64,000 nucleotides of DNA from Thalassotalea sp. (GCA_029237915.1 JAQWHD010000039.1:1-64000); one strand, 5' to 3'; shown: positions 26,422 through 35,005, counted from the first letter of the stretch. Notes: generated by a model not told the origin, from the letters alone. Numbers and translations: made by a program.

Positions 26422-27465
26422 TTAGTTTTTTAATATATGTTTGACCAAAGCATCAGCCATCTTTTTATCTTTTAAAACACTTGGGTGGAAGTGACCACCT
26501 TTTTCATCCTCACTCGCAAACGGAGCAAACTCTAAGACACTCGCTTGTTTATAATTCTCACTAAACTCTGTTAACCAAGTATTTATTGGCGCATTTTTCA
26601 TCGGACCAATAGAAAAAATAAATTTCGCTTGTGGGTAGTTCAAGATTAACTTATCGACAAATGTCTTATAGGCTGCAAGGTAATCGCCTTTATTTAATGC
26701 GCCTTTTTTATCTGCCTGAGCTAGGTCATTAGTCCCTAAATTGATTAAAATCCAATTAGGCACGTAACTTGCCGGTTGCCAGTATTCTTCTTGCTCTACT
26801 GGTAACACATAATTAAACAGCTCTGGCATAATGCCTACTTGGTCATTCTTTAGCTGACGATTACGATATAAACCACGACCAGACCAACAAGTGATCATTA
26901 ATTGTGCATCTAATTCTCTAGCAGCAATCGCTGCATAAGACATATAGCCATTCTGATTTGCTATGGTATTGCCTTCACTCAATTGTTTAGCTTCATTGCC
27001 ATAACCACAAGTAATTGAATCCCCAATAGCCATAAATTTATTTTTAGGCTGCACCAATGCATACAGCTTAGCCTCATCGTCGATAGTCAGACTATTTAGC
27101 TTAATGGTACCCTTTGCCGCTTCACTACGTTTAAATACCTTTATTGAATGTTCACCAGATAAGAGTGGTGCAGATAATTGATATGAATGTGTACCAGGTT
27201 GCAAATAAACAACCGATTCTACGCTATTAACTAATACAGTTACGGCATTTTGTTTATTCGCTGTAAAACTTGCTGAAACTGCGCCTTGAGTAACACCAAC
27301 ATTGAAACCAGAACCAGTCCAAGCGAATCGATGATCTGTGGTAACTCTACCGGTATAAAAAATATTGTCATCAGTAGGTGGTATTTCTGTAGCAAATGAC
27401 AGTGCAGAATACCCGCACAGTAAGGTAAGTAGAGTTGGTTTAAGTATTTTTTTTATTGTTTTCAT
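26422..27465 (-). CDS. Secreted SGNH esterase, CE2-like
   Basis: This 347-residue protein has a signal peptide ending near SFA (25). An N-terminal beta-sandwich (about 35-135, starting FYTGRV) is followed by an SGNH hydrolase domain. The nucleophile is S150 in AIGDSITCGYG. The oxyanion asparagine is in NLGTNDLAQ, and the late catalytic histidine is in HFHPS. This two-domain order is that of carbohydrate esterase family 2, which deacetylates plant polysaccharides. The substrate is inferred only from the family; there are no polysaccharide-degrading neighbours here. Confidence 0.8.
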   Translation of the reverse strand: MKTIKKILKPTLLTLLCGYSALSFATEIPPTDDNIFYTGRVTTDHRFAWTGSGFNVGVTQGAVSASFTANKQNAVTVLVNSVESVVYLQPGTHSYQLSAPLLSGEHSIKVFKRSEAAKGTIKLNSLTIDDEAKLYALVQPKNKFMAIGDSITCGYGNEAKQLSEGNTIANQNGYMSYAAIAARELDAQLMITCWSGRGLYRNRQLKNDQVGIMPELFNYVLPVEQEEYWQPASYVPNWILINLGTNDLAQADKKGALNKGDYLAAYKTFVDKLILNYPQAKFIFSIGPMKNAPINTWLTEFSENYKQASVLEFAPFASEDEKGGHFHPSVLKDKKMADALVKHILKN

Positions 27466-27780
27466 AACTTATTAGTTTATTGACTAAATTCAAAAAGATT
27501 TATGACGTTAACATGATTTTTTTAATTAATCGATAATATTTAACTAATTGAATTTAAGATGAAATACAGAAAATATATGTAGTAAGTACGAATATCCAAT
27601 GGCAGTGTTTAAAATTCATAAATGTACTATTTTTTCTTGTTAGATGTATGTTTCTAGCGGTATTTAATGGTGATAAGATTATTTTTATAACCCCTAATAT
27701 CTGTATTAATAAAAGTGTTGAAAAACAAATGCATGGGTACTATTATAAATAAAACTACAATAATAATAGGTAAATTAACA
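27466..27780. other. Divergent gap, nothing recognised
   Basis: This AT-rich gap separates the esterase and EF-hand genes and must hold promoters for both. I see no operator, RNA or hairpin worth naming. Confidence 0.4.
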
Positions 27781-28128
27781 ATGAAAACAACAACAAGATT
27801 CATCCTTGCTACAACGGTAGCGCTTCTTAGTGCATCTTCTTTTGCTCTCACTGATAAAGAGCAAAAGAAGTTCGACAGAAAAGATACAAACGGCGATGGC
27901 TATATTCAACCATCAGAACAAAGAGCTGATGCGACTAAAAACTTTGAAAGCAAAGGTCTTACTGGTGAAGCCTTAGCAACTAAGGTAGACAAAAATGTAA
28001 AGATGTGGATGAAACGTGATAAAAATAACGATGGTAAAGTAGATAGCAAAGAGTACGTTACGAAAAACAAAAACAAAAACAAAAACAAAAGCAAAAACAA
28101 GAATAAGAACAAGAATAAAGAAAAATAA
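27781..28128 (+). CDS. Secreted EF-hand protein with a Lys-Asn tail
   Basis: This small exported protein of 115 residues has a signal peptide to about A22 (SASSFA). It has two canonical EF-hand loops, D35-E46 (DTNGDGYIQPSE) and D80-E91 (DKNNDGKVDSKE), so calcium binding is likely. The tail from residue 95 is almost pure Lys-Asn repeats, encoded by tandem hexamers. The open frame extends 22 codons upstream, but the ATG used here follows an AGG ribosome site and gives a clean signal peptide. The role is unknown; the basic tail may bind a polyanion. Confidence 0.8.
   Translation: MKTTTRFILATTVALLSASSFALTDKEQKKFDRKDTNGDGYIQPSEQRADATKNFESKGLTGEALATKVDKNVKMWMKRDKNNDGKVDSKEYVTKNKNKNKNKSKNKNKNKNKEK
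28063..28116 (+). repeat. Tandem hexamer array AAAAAC
   Basis: Nine in-frame hexamers, mostly AAAAAC with AAAAGC, AAGAAT and AAGAAC variants, each encode Lys-Asn or Lys-Ser. The array is prone to slippage by whole units, which would change tail length without a frameshift. Confidence 0.8.
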
Positions 28129-28149
28129 ATAGCCTTCAACTTTCTAGTA

Positions 28150-28184
28150 ACTACCTATGACATGCTGTCATAGGTAGTCGCTTT
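28150..28184 (+). terminator. Terminator of the EF-hand gene
   Basis: Perfect 13-base arms ACTACCTATGACA / TGTCATAGGTAGT with a 3-base loop are followed by CGCTTTT. Confidence 0.75.
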
Positions 28185-28363
28185 TATCTATTACAGCAAA
28201 TTATAACAAACCCAGGCTTAAACCTATTTTATAAATTACCTCTTTAATTCTATCTGAAGTGTAAAATAAAAAATTTTAAAGTAGGGTGTTTAGTTACCTA
28301 CTTTAAAACTTTAGTTTGTACTGTTTGTCTGCATCGGCCTTTAAACGTTGGTTCATAAAAACC

Positions 28364-29686
28364 TTATAATGTCATTGCTGCTATCCAGCCAAAAACGACC
28401 AAAGGTATGTTGTAATGTAAAAAGGTTGGTACCACACTATCCCAAATGTGATCATGTTGCCCGTCAGCATTTAAACCAGCCGTTGGACCTAAGGTTGAAT
28501 CAGATGCGGGTGAGCCTGCGTCACCCAATGCTGCGGCAGTGCCAACTAGAGCTACTGTAGCCAATGGCGAAAACCCAAAACTGATGCACAATGGAACATA
28601 GATTGCCGCAATAATTGGGATAGTAGAAAATGACGAGCCTATCCCCATGGTAATTAGTAGGCCAACAATGAGCATTAATAAAGCTGCAATAGGTTTATTA
28701 TCGCCAATTAGCATATTCAACGAGGAAACTAACGACTCAACACCACCTGTTGCTTTCATTACAGAAGCAAAACCTGCGGCAGCAATCATAATAAAACCTA
28801 TCATTGCCATCATGTGTACGCCTTTGGTAAATATATCTTCAGTTTCATGCCAGTTAATCACTCCTAGTACGATAAAAACCATAAAACCCGCCAAAGAGCC
28901 AATTATCATCGAACCACTAATTAACTGGGAACTTAATCCTATGATTATTGCTAAAATTGAAATATACACAGACTTCATTTCAATTTTCTTGTGTTCTGAT
29001 TTTGTCATTAAGGTGTTCTGTTCTTTATATTGTCTTGGCTTACGATAACTAATAAATACAGCAAATAATAACCCGGTGATCATCCCTAATGCCGGCAGTA
29101 GCATAGCCGTTGGTATTTGATTAAAGGTTATGTTCAAACCATTGTTTTGTAAATTAGGTAGTAATATGTTTTCTAAAAATATTCCGCCAAAACCTACCGG
29201 CAAAATCATATAAGGGGTAACTAAGCCAAATGTTAATATACATGCGACCAGTCTTCTATCGAGCTTGAATTTGGAAAATACATGCAATAATGGCGGAATT
29301 ATTAACGGAATAAATGCGATATGAATTGGGATAATATTTTGTGAAGAAATAGCGATAAACAATAAAATGGTTAATATAGTGTATTTAACTCTTACTTGAG
29401 AGTTAACTAAGTTTTTGTTATCAACTTTAGATATAACCGTTTGCGCTAATAAGTCGGTAATACCAGAGCGAGAAATCGCAACAGCAAAGGTGCCGAGCAT
29501 TGCATAACTTAGTGCCGTGGTAGCTCCACTGCCTAAACCACCCTCAAATGCAGATACGGTATCTGTTAATGAAAGCCCTCCAATTAGGCCACCAACGACT
29601 GCACTTATAGTTAAAGATATCACTACGTTAACGCGTAATAATGCCAAAGTTAGCATTAAAACAACGCCTAAAACTACTGCATTCAT
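28364..29686 (-). CDS. Na+/H+ antiporter family protein (NhaC/YuiF-like)
   Basis: This 440-residue inner-membrane protein has about eleven helices. The start [22 protein letters not shown] and the segment [25 protein letters not shown] match the Na_H_antiporter family related to NhaC and B. subtilis YuiF. Some relatives carry amino acids or carboxylates, so Na+/H+ exchange is a family-level call. It is monocistronic. Together with nhaA it would be a second antiporter in this window. Confidence 0.78.
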   Translation of the reverse strand: MNAVVLGVVLMLTLALLRVNVVISLTISAVVGGLIGGLSLTDTVSAFEGGLGSGATTALSYAMLGTFAVAISRSGITDLLAQTVISKVDNKNLVNSQVRVKYTILTILLFIAISSQNIIPIHIAFIPLIIPPLLHVFSKFKLDRRLVACILTFGLVTPYMILPVGFGGIFLENILLPNLQNNGLNITFNQIPTAMLLPALGMITGLLFAVFISYRKPRQYKEQNTLMTKSEHKKIEMKSVYISILAIIIGLSSQLISGSMIIGSLAGFMVFIVLGVINWHETEDIFTKGVHMMAMIGFIMIAAAGFASVMKATGGVESLVSSLNMLIGDNKPIAALLMLIVGLLITMGIGSSFSTIPIIAAIYVPLCISFGFSPLATVALVGTAAALGDAGSPASDSTLGPTAGLNADGQHDHIWDSVVPTFLHYNIPLVVFGWIAAMTL

Positions 29687-30063
29687 ATACTATGATCCAA
29701 TTGATATAAAATTAAAGAATAGCAGAACGATAGATAATAAGTGTTTCAGAGTGTAATTTTCATCTTAAAAATCAACGTGTTTAGTTAGATGAAATAGTTG
29801 ATTATTTTTATACGGTTGAATTGCAAGCCTAGTGTTATTTCAAGCAGGGTTATATAAGGCTAGGATGTTACAAAAGACTCACCGAAAATGCTAAAGAGAC
29901 AATAATTAATTTAAATGGAAAATGATGACTCTGTTGATTAGTATATAGTTAATATATCCAACACAGTGCAGCTAAATAATAAATCACCTAATTATTTTGG
30001 CAGTTTAAAAACTGCTATTTTGTATTGTTAAATGGTTTTTTATTTTTACAGGAATTTGATTAA
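29687..30063. other. Gap holding a duplicated promoter region
   Basis: No gene was found. From about 29907 the sequence is similar to that upstream of the intact phosphatase gene (33262 on), including a 20-base identical block. The earlier part shows nothing. Confidence 0.6.
29934..29953 (+). repeat. 20-base direct repeat, copy 1
   Basis: This block is identical to 33291-33310. It lies 130 bases before the decayed phosphatase start, compared with 111 for the intact one, so the duplication includes the upstream region. Confidence 0.8.
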
Positions 30064-30340
30064 GTGACTGAAATTAATGAAATAAAGAGTGTACTGTTCG
30101 TATGTATGGGTAATTGAACTGGAACCTCTGCAAGCCACGTTCATAAAGGGATTTATAATTACCCCAACGAGATACCTATATTACTTAGCATTTATAATCT
30201 TAAATTACCGAACGATTTATAGAATAGTTTACGAACTGCACCCTTATTAAAGTTCACTATTATCAATAAAATAAAGGCCAGTAAAGTCTTAGCTTGGATA
30301 TTAAATAGTGGCCAAAATCACTTGGCTACTACAAATCACT
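30064..30340 (+). pseudogene. Decayed low-molecular-weight tyrosine phosphatase copy
   Basis: From a GTG start the frame reads VTEINEIKSVLFVCMGN and then hits TGA at 30115-30117, inside what would be the catalytic C-X5-R loop. The intact gene at 33402 reads EIKSVLFICMGNICRS at the same point. Past the stop, degraded matches continue: IKASKV near 30270 versus IKARKV in the intact protein, and nucleotide similarity to about 30335. Both copies share a GTG start behind an ACAGG ribosome site. The 3' half is missing and an orphan gene begins there on the other strand. It is non-functional as a phosphatase. Confidence 0.8.
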
Positions 30341-30343
30341 TTA

Positions 30344-30808
30344 TCAGAAGAATGCCAACCATATAAGAGATACAGTAATCGCAATACTAATCTTTGGATT
30401 TTGCTTAAAAGTCTCCTTTAAAGCGAATAAAAAACCCTCTCCATTAGACATCAATGCCATTTTATCCATCCTAGCTTTGCTTTGTACCTCCCTTGTAATA
30501 TCAACAGCTTCAGGGAACATAGCTTGTCCATCCATGCTAGGGGTAGGGTCAATACTGATGGCCCACATAATCATATTTATACCATCAGGAGTCTCTCCCG
30601 AAGCAATGCTAATTAGGTTGTTTTTAGTCTCGTTTCTCTCTTCTTCAGAAAGCTCTGTTACTTTCCAACCTAATTGTTTTTTATCTACAAGGATATTATT
30701 TAATTTAATTTTCGCTCGTTCCGCAGATGTATATTTTTCAACAATCTTTAGCTTCTCACAATTAGGTCCTGTGCCGTTTAATACGAATGCAGTAAGGTAA
30801 TAAGTCAT
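30344..30808 (-). CDS. Hypothetical tail-anchored protein
   Basis: I do not recognise this 154-residue protein. Its N-terminal part (YYLTAFVLNGTG, then a charged helical stretch at 25-65) looks soluble. The last 17 residues (ISIAITVSLIWLAFF) form one hydrophobic helix at the very C-terminus, so it is probably anchored by its tail with the body in the cytoplasm. An AAAGGA ribosome site eight bases before the ATG supports the start. Its 3' end abuts the decayed phosphatase copy. It is a real gene by start signal and length, with unknown function. Confidence 0.6.
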   Translation of the reverse strand: MTYYLTAFVLNGTGPNCEKLKIVEKYTSAERAKIKLNNILVDKKQLGWKVTELSEEERNETKNNLISIASGETPDGINMIMWAISIDPTPSMDGQAMFPEAVDITREVQSKARMDKMALMSNGEGFLFALKETFKQNPKISIAITVSLIWLAFF

Positions 30809-31185
30809 TATATATATCCTTTATTTGATCTAACTATCATAAGGTATTTTTTATTAGTGTTCTGTAAAAACAAGTTCGTTATAAGTAACGCTATGTAAAA
30901 TATTCTAGTGATGTTACAAATAAAGTTAAACGGACGTGTAATAAATTGGTATTGGTTGATTGGTAAGTTATGCCTCTGACTTTCTTTGAGTGTATAAGTA
31001 GATTAATTATGTGAGGGTGGATAGCTACTTTTTATTAGATCGAACAATCGTCTGTCACGTATGATTTCCGTTGAATTTAAACTTATGTAGGAAGGTTGAA
31101 TAATTCAGAATTTCTAGAGCTTTTCCACATCTTAAAGATGTGATGTGTTATCGTTCTTTTTTACGAATCCTTACAGGTAAAGCTA
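30809..31185. other. Gap between two orphan genes
   Basis: This AT-rich divergent gap has a small CACATC / GATGTG hairpin at 31126-31142 just before the zinc-finger gene. It lacks an adjoining T run. No operator or RNA was recognised. Confidence 0.4.
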
Positions 31186-31605
31186 ATGAATAAAATTTTT
31201 GGTTCATTTAAACAAGCATCAGAATATGCCAAATCAATGGTGAAATTGGGGCTTACGTCAGTCAAATGTAAACCTAGTGAAGGTGATAAGTTTGAAGTAC
31301 TCATTGATACAAAAGCAACAGCTGAAATTTTATCTTTAAGCAAAGTTGATAAAGTAGCTCACGCACCAACTACTCCTAAGCCAAAACCTAAATCTAAAAT
31401 TAACAAAGAGGGATATTGTTCGGAGTGCGGTAAAAAGATCCCTCAAGCCAGACTACAAGTTGCCCCAAATTCAAAATACTGTGTTGCTTGCCTAAGTTTA
31501 ATGGAAAGTACTAATCCTGATGTCGTTAGCAGGAGCATTGATGTTGATGGTATCGGTGGCTCTAGAGAAGATGCTCGTCGAACTTTACGTAATCGACATC
31601 GTTGA
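31186..31605 (+). CDS. Protein with DksA/TraR-type zinc finger
   Basis: This 139-residue protein has an N-terminal part (1-55) matching no family I know and a proline/lysine linker at 59-75 (PTTPKPKPKSK). It then has a four-cysteine finger with C78, C81, C99 and C102 spaced C-X2-C-X17-C-X2-C. The finger's CGKKIPQARLQVAPNSKYC follows the DksA/TraR pattern (CG..I...RL...P....C). True DksA proteins have a long N-terminal coiled coil that enters the RNA polymerase channel; this one has none visible. The fold is therefore shared, but RNA polymerase binding is not established. The basic tail REDARRTLRNRHR is unusual. Confidence 0.65.
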   Translation: MNKIFGSFKQASEYAKSMVKLGLTSVKCKPSEGDKFEVLIDTKATAEILSLSKVDKVAHAPTTPKPKPKSKINKEGYCSECGKKIPQARLQVAPNSKYCVACLSLMESTNPDVVSRSIDVDGIGGSREDARRTLRNRHR

Positions 31606-31668
31606 TTAAAGTGAACTGTAATGGCCAAGTAAAATCTGTCCACAGTATTATATAATTAGAAATAAAAA

Positions 31669-32373
31669 TTAAATATATATTCCGAACATCTCAAATACTG
31701 AACAGATAACACTTAATACGAGCGTTAATTTTAAAAACAGCCATTTCCCTTCACCAACATCCTTTTTGACAGATTTTTTGAGTCGTATAAGTAATGATAG
31801 TAATTTCATATTGATTTTTTGAGATTTATATTTGTTCTTAATTTGTCCTATAATTTCATCCCTCAGTAACTTATCCTCAAGCTCGTTGTTTGCTGCTTGA
31901 ATATCATTCTTATCATCATGCGGGAATAACGAATTTCTTATATCTTGAGCGTCAACTGTATAATCAAAAGTATTGGCAAGATCTATAACATCATTTCTAT
32001 TTTCAGCCTTTATGTCTGTAGTGACAGTTGATACACATAGTCCACTTTCAAAAGTCATACAAATAATTTTTTTAGGCTCGTATCGCGTCGAATCCGCGTT
32101 TAGCCCGAGTTTGTTAGTCAGCAATTTTCCCGTAAACCATTGAGCGAAAATTTCCGAATTATTGACTGTTTTGTACTTCCCTGAAACCTCTATTAAATAC
32201 AATTTATCTTCTCTAACTTCCCATGTGGCTTCATATTCTCTATTGCAGGCTGAAGAGTACATTGTAGGAGTCACTTCGTTTATATAAGGGTTGTTTGTAT
32301 CAATACTAGGTAAATTGAGTAAATTATATCTATTACCTTCAATAATTAACGTATCGGGTGTTTGTAATGTCAT
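31669..32373 (-). CDS. Hypothetical protein with C-terminal membrane helix
   Basis: This 234-residue protein has three parts. An N-terminal domain (about 1-130) has a core ATWEVREDKLYLIEVSG followed by IFAQWFTGKL. It resembles an uncharacterised domain I have seen in many scattered bacterial proteins, though I cannot name it. A charged helical middle (150-195) follows. The C-terminal hydrophobic segment is LFLKLTLVLSVICSVFEMF. The likely topology is a cytoplasmic body tethered to the membrane. Codon use looks AT-rich like its neighbours. Its function is unknown. Confidence 0.55.
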   Translation of the reverse strand: MTLQTPDTLIIEGNRYNLLNLPSIDTNNPYINEVTPTMYSSACNREYEATWEVREDKLYLIEVSGKYKTVNNSEIFAQWFTGKLLTNKLGLNADSTRYEPKKIICMTFESGLCVSTVTTDIKAENRNDVIDLANTFDYTVDAQDIRNSLFPHDDKNDIQAANNELEDKLLRDEIIGQIKNKYKSQKINMKLLSLLIRLKKSVKKDVGEGKWLFLKLTLVLSVICSVFEMFGIYI

Positions 32374-32447
32374 GCTGCTTCTCTGGTTTTTGAATATTAA
32401 TCAAAAAATCTATTGTTAATAGTCATCGTAGGAGGGGGGATTAGTAA

Positions 32448-32984
32448 TTACAAATCACCATCAATCGACTCTTGTTGCATTTTGTACATAAGCTTTTCAT
32501 ATTCTGGTGATGTGTAAATTAACAATGCCATTTGCATGTTGTATTCATCAGACGTTATGTTTAGAAAAACAGTATCTTTATCAAACGCAAGAAATGCTTC
32601 TCGATTAGGTTCAGCATCCACAGCTTGGAATTGTTTTTGAGTTGAACTTGAAGATGGACTCCCATACTTTTTAACTAAACCTTTAGATAACCCAGCCACC
32701 AAATCAATAGAAGGCATAATTGCAACTCTTAAGAATTTATCATCGATAAAAAATATCCCGAGTTCAACTAATTCACCGCCAAATATAAAATCTTCACAGC
32801 CGTAAAACTCTATGCCATCCTGAACAGTTCCCATATCTTCAAGCGTGCAGATATTTTTTGCAATTATTTGTGCTTTAGACATGCCAAATTTAAGGTCTTT
32901 ATAACCGTCAACTGCTGTAGCTTTTAATGGTAGTGTTAATACACTGAATATTGCTACCAATGACATTACTTTTACAAACTTCAT
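32448..32984 (-). CDS. Hypothetical secreted protein
   Basis: This 178-residue protein starts at an ATG behind AGAGAG; the open frame runs seven codons further to another ATG without a ribosome site. A signal peptide (MSLVAIFSVLTLPLKATA) ends near residue 24. The mature part begins VDGYKDLKFGMSKAQI, a motif seen at the start of several small periplasmic proteins that fold like BamE. Two cysteines (in NICTLED and YGCEDF) could form a disulfide. No family is assigned. It reads in the same direction as the membrane-tailed gene, with a 74-base gap. Confidence 0.6.
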   Translation of the reverse strand: MKFVKVMSLVAIFSVLTLPLKATAVDGYKDLKFGMSKAQIIAKNICTLEDMGTVQDGIEFYGCEDFIFGGELVELGIFFIDDKFLRVAIMPSIDLVAGLSKGLVKKYGSPSSSSTQKQFQAVDAEPNREAFLAFDKDTVFLNITSDEYNMQMALLIYTSPEYEKLMYKMQQESIDGDL

Positions 32985-33183
32985 AACTAACTCTCTATGG
33001 ACCATTGTTCGGGAAATAATAATTACATTATTTTAACACCTTCAATTGATTAGTAATGTTATAAGTATCGCTTCGGTTGTATATAAATGTATCTATTTAG
33101 TGTTTTAGTCAAACAATTCACCTTCACACGGTAAACAAATAGGGGCGTTATTGATACTTGACATATTTCTATGTGCTCTAATT

Positions 33184-33220
33184 TGTAGTGGTATGACAAA
33201 TTTTTCCATCTAATTTTAGG
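33184..33220. repeat. Possible insertion-sequence end remnant, copy 2
   Basis: This is a diverged relative of 24366-24400, sharing TGTAGTGG, AAATTT and CTAATT. There is no open frame for a transposase nearby. Confidence 0.3.
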
Positions 33221-33290
33221 TAGTTACAGTAGGGCGTTGAAATAAATTCTATAGTGAATAAAATATTTTAAATGACAAATAATAATTGGT

Positions 33291-33310
33291 TTGATTAGTA
33301 TATAGTTAAT
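33291..33310 (+). repeat. 20-base direct repeat, copy 2
   Basis: This block is identical to 29934-29953 and stands upstream of the intact phosphatase gene. Confidence 0.8.
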
Positions 33311-33401
33311 TAAATCAATAGAATTGTGGCTATTCAATTATTAACTAAAATGCCGTTTTATATCCTAAAGTGGCTTGTTATTTGTACAGGGGTTGACTTA
33401 A

Positions 33402-33878
33402 GTGTCTGATAATATGGAAATAAAATCTGTTTTATTCATTTGCATGGGTAACATATGTCGTTCGCCGTCAGCAGAAGCCGTGTTTAGGCACAAAGCAAAG
33501 CATCAATTTGTTGATGTGAATATAGATTCTGCAGGAACACTAGGTGCTCATAAAGGTGAAAAACCTGATCCTCGCTCACAAAAGGCGGGGGTTAATCGCG
33601 GATACGATTTTTCTGGCATTAAAGCGCGAAAAGTTAGTGTTGATGACTTTGCAAAGTTTTCACTAATTTTAGCTATGGATAACGATAATCTTAAAAACTT
33701 ATTAAAGATTGCGCCAGATGAGTACAAGTATAAAGTTAAGTTGTTTTTGGAGTATGGCGATAAGTATCCGGAGACAGAAGTTCCTGATCCATATTATGGT
33801 GGCAGTAGGGGCTTTGAGTTTGTCCTGGATTTGATTGAAGATGCAAGTGACGGTTTGCTTGCAGAGATCACAAAATAA
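33402..33878 (+). CDS. Low-molecular-weight protein tyrosine phosphatase
   Basis: This 158-residue cysteine phosphatase has the catalytic loop C14-MGNIC-R20-S21 and the general-acid aspartate in VPDPYYGG. Bacterial members remove phosphate from tyrosine (sometimes arginine) on proteins. With no capsule kinase nearby, its target is unknown. I use the GTG start because AGGGG lies nine bases before it, whereas the first ATG four codons later is too far away; the decayed copy also starts with GTG. A bidirectional terminator follows, facing aroH. Confidence 0.88.
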   Translation: MSDNMEIKSVLFICMGNICRSPSAEAVFRHKAKHQFVDVNIDSAGTLGAHKGEKPDPRSQKAGVNRGYDFSGIKARKVSVDDFAKFSLILAMDNDNLKNLLKIAPDEYKYKVKLFLEYGDKYPETEVPDPYYGGSRGFEFVLDLIEDASDGLLAEITK

Positions 33879-33898
33879 TAAACCATTACTGTTAAATA

Positions 33899-33926
33899 AA
33901 AAGAGCAATCATTTGATTGCTCTTTT
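33899..33926. terminator. Bidirectional terminator
   Basis: A 9-bp stem GAGCAATCA / TGATTGCTC is flanked by AAAA and TTTT, between the convergent phosphatase and aroH genes. Confidence 0.7.
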
Positions 33927-33961
33927 GGTATTAGTATTTGAATTTATCTAAGAATTTGGCG

Positions 33962-35005
33962 TTATGCTTTAACTGCAGTAGACAATACGTCTAATATTTC
34001 AGTACTTTGCTCTAGGTTAACACAGGCATCGGTAATACTTTGACCGTAGGTTAACTCTTGTCCAGGGATAACCTTTTGGTTGCCTTCTACTAAGAAGCTT
34101 TCAATCATCACACCAAATACGGCAGTTGAGCCATTATTTAATTGCGTTGCTAACTCTTTGGCAACGGTCATTTGTTTGCGATGATCTTTTTCACTATTAC
34201 CATGGCTACAATCAACCATTACGCTTGGCGTATATTTAGCCGCTGATAATTGCTCACAAGCACTAGTGATGTCTTGTTGTGAATAATTTGGTAATTTTCC
34301 GCCACGTAAAATTAAGTGTGCAAATGGATTCCCTGACGTTTGGTATATACACATTTGGCCACTTTTATCTGGCGAGTATAAAACGTGCGGTACGCTTGAT
34401 GCTTGTATTGCATCGATGGCAATTTTAACGTTACCGTCGGTGCCATTTTTAAAACCAACAGGGCAAGACAGGGCTGAAGCTAGTTCACGATGAACTTGTG
34501 ATTCAGTAGTACGTGCGCCAATTGCGCCCCAACTGATTAAGTCAGAGATGTATTGACCAGTAACCATATCTAAAAATTCTGTTGCAGCAGGAATACCCAT
34601 TTCATTAATTTGCATTAATAAGTTACGAGCTAAGTGTAAGCCTTTTTCAACATTGAATGATTTATCAAGATCAGGATCGCTAATAAGTCCTTTCCAACCA
34701 ACCGTGGTGCGCGGCTTTTCAAAATAAACTCGCATAACAATTTCTAAACTATCTTTGTATTGTTCGCGGATAACTTTGAGTTTGCGTGCATAATCTAAAG
34801 CGGCTTCTGGATCGTGTATAGAACATGGGCCGATAACTACTAATAGTCGTTTGTCTTTACCACTGATGATGTTCTCAATCACTTGACGAGATTGCATTAT
34901 AAAGTCGGCATTTTTATCCGATAATGGAATATCTCTAGCAAGTTGTGCTGGCGATATTAAATGATCGATTAGTGAGGTACGAAAGCCATCAGTTTGAATG
35001 GTCAT
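33962..35005 (-). CDS. aroH: DAHP synthase, AroH type
   Basis: This is a second DAHP synthase, of 347 residues. It shares the catalytic core VIGPCSIHDP and EKPRTTVGWKGL with the AroG-type enzyme. It follows E. coli AroH (the tryptophan-sensitive isozyme) where the isozymes differ, as in SPDKSGQMCIYQTSGNPF and the N-terminal TSLIDHLISPAQLA. The order ppsA / ppsR-aroH is also that of E. coli, supporting the call. ppsR begins 81 bases upstream on the same strand. Placing a PEP consumer beside PEP synthase and its regulator makes metabolic sense. Confidence 0.88.
   Translation of the reverse strand: MTIQTDGFRTSLIDHLISPAQLARDIPLSDKNADFIMQSRQVIENIISGKDKRLLVVIGPCSIHDPEAALDYARKLKVIREQYKDSLEIVMRVYFEKPRTTVGWKGLISDPDLDKSFNVEKGLHLARNLLMQINEMGIPAATEFLDMVTGQYISDLISWGAIGARTTESQVHRELASALSCPVGFKNGTDGNVKIAIDAIQASSVPHVLYSPDKSGQMCIYQTSGNPFAHLILRGGKLPNYSQQDITSACEQLSAAKYTPSVMVDCSHGNSEKDHRKQMTVAKELATQLNNGSTAVFGVMIESFLVEGNQKVIPGQELTYGQSITDACVNLEQSTEILDVLSTAVKA

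Larger units (their letters stand above)
32985..33401. other. Gap before the phosphatase gene
   Basis: The gap holds a possible insertion-sequence remnant at 33184-33220 and, from about 33262, the promoter region shared with the decayed phosphatase copy. An ACAGGGG ribosome site lies at its end. Confidence 0.5.

Noticed and set aside
27906-28139. Leu/Phe-rich antisense frame over the EF-hand gene
   Set aside because: The runs of Leu and Phe are just the complement of the AAAAAC repeat; it is not a real membrane protein.
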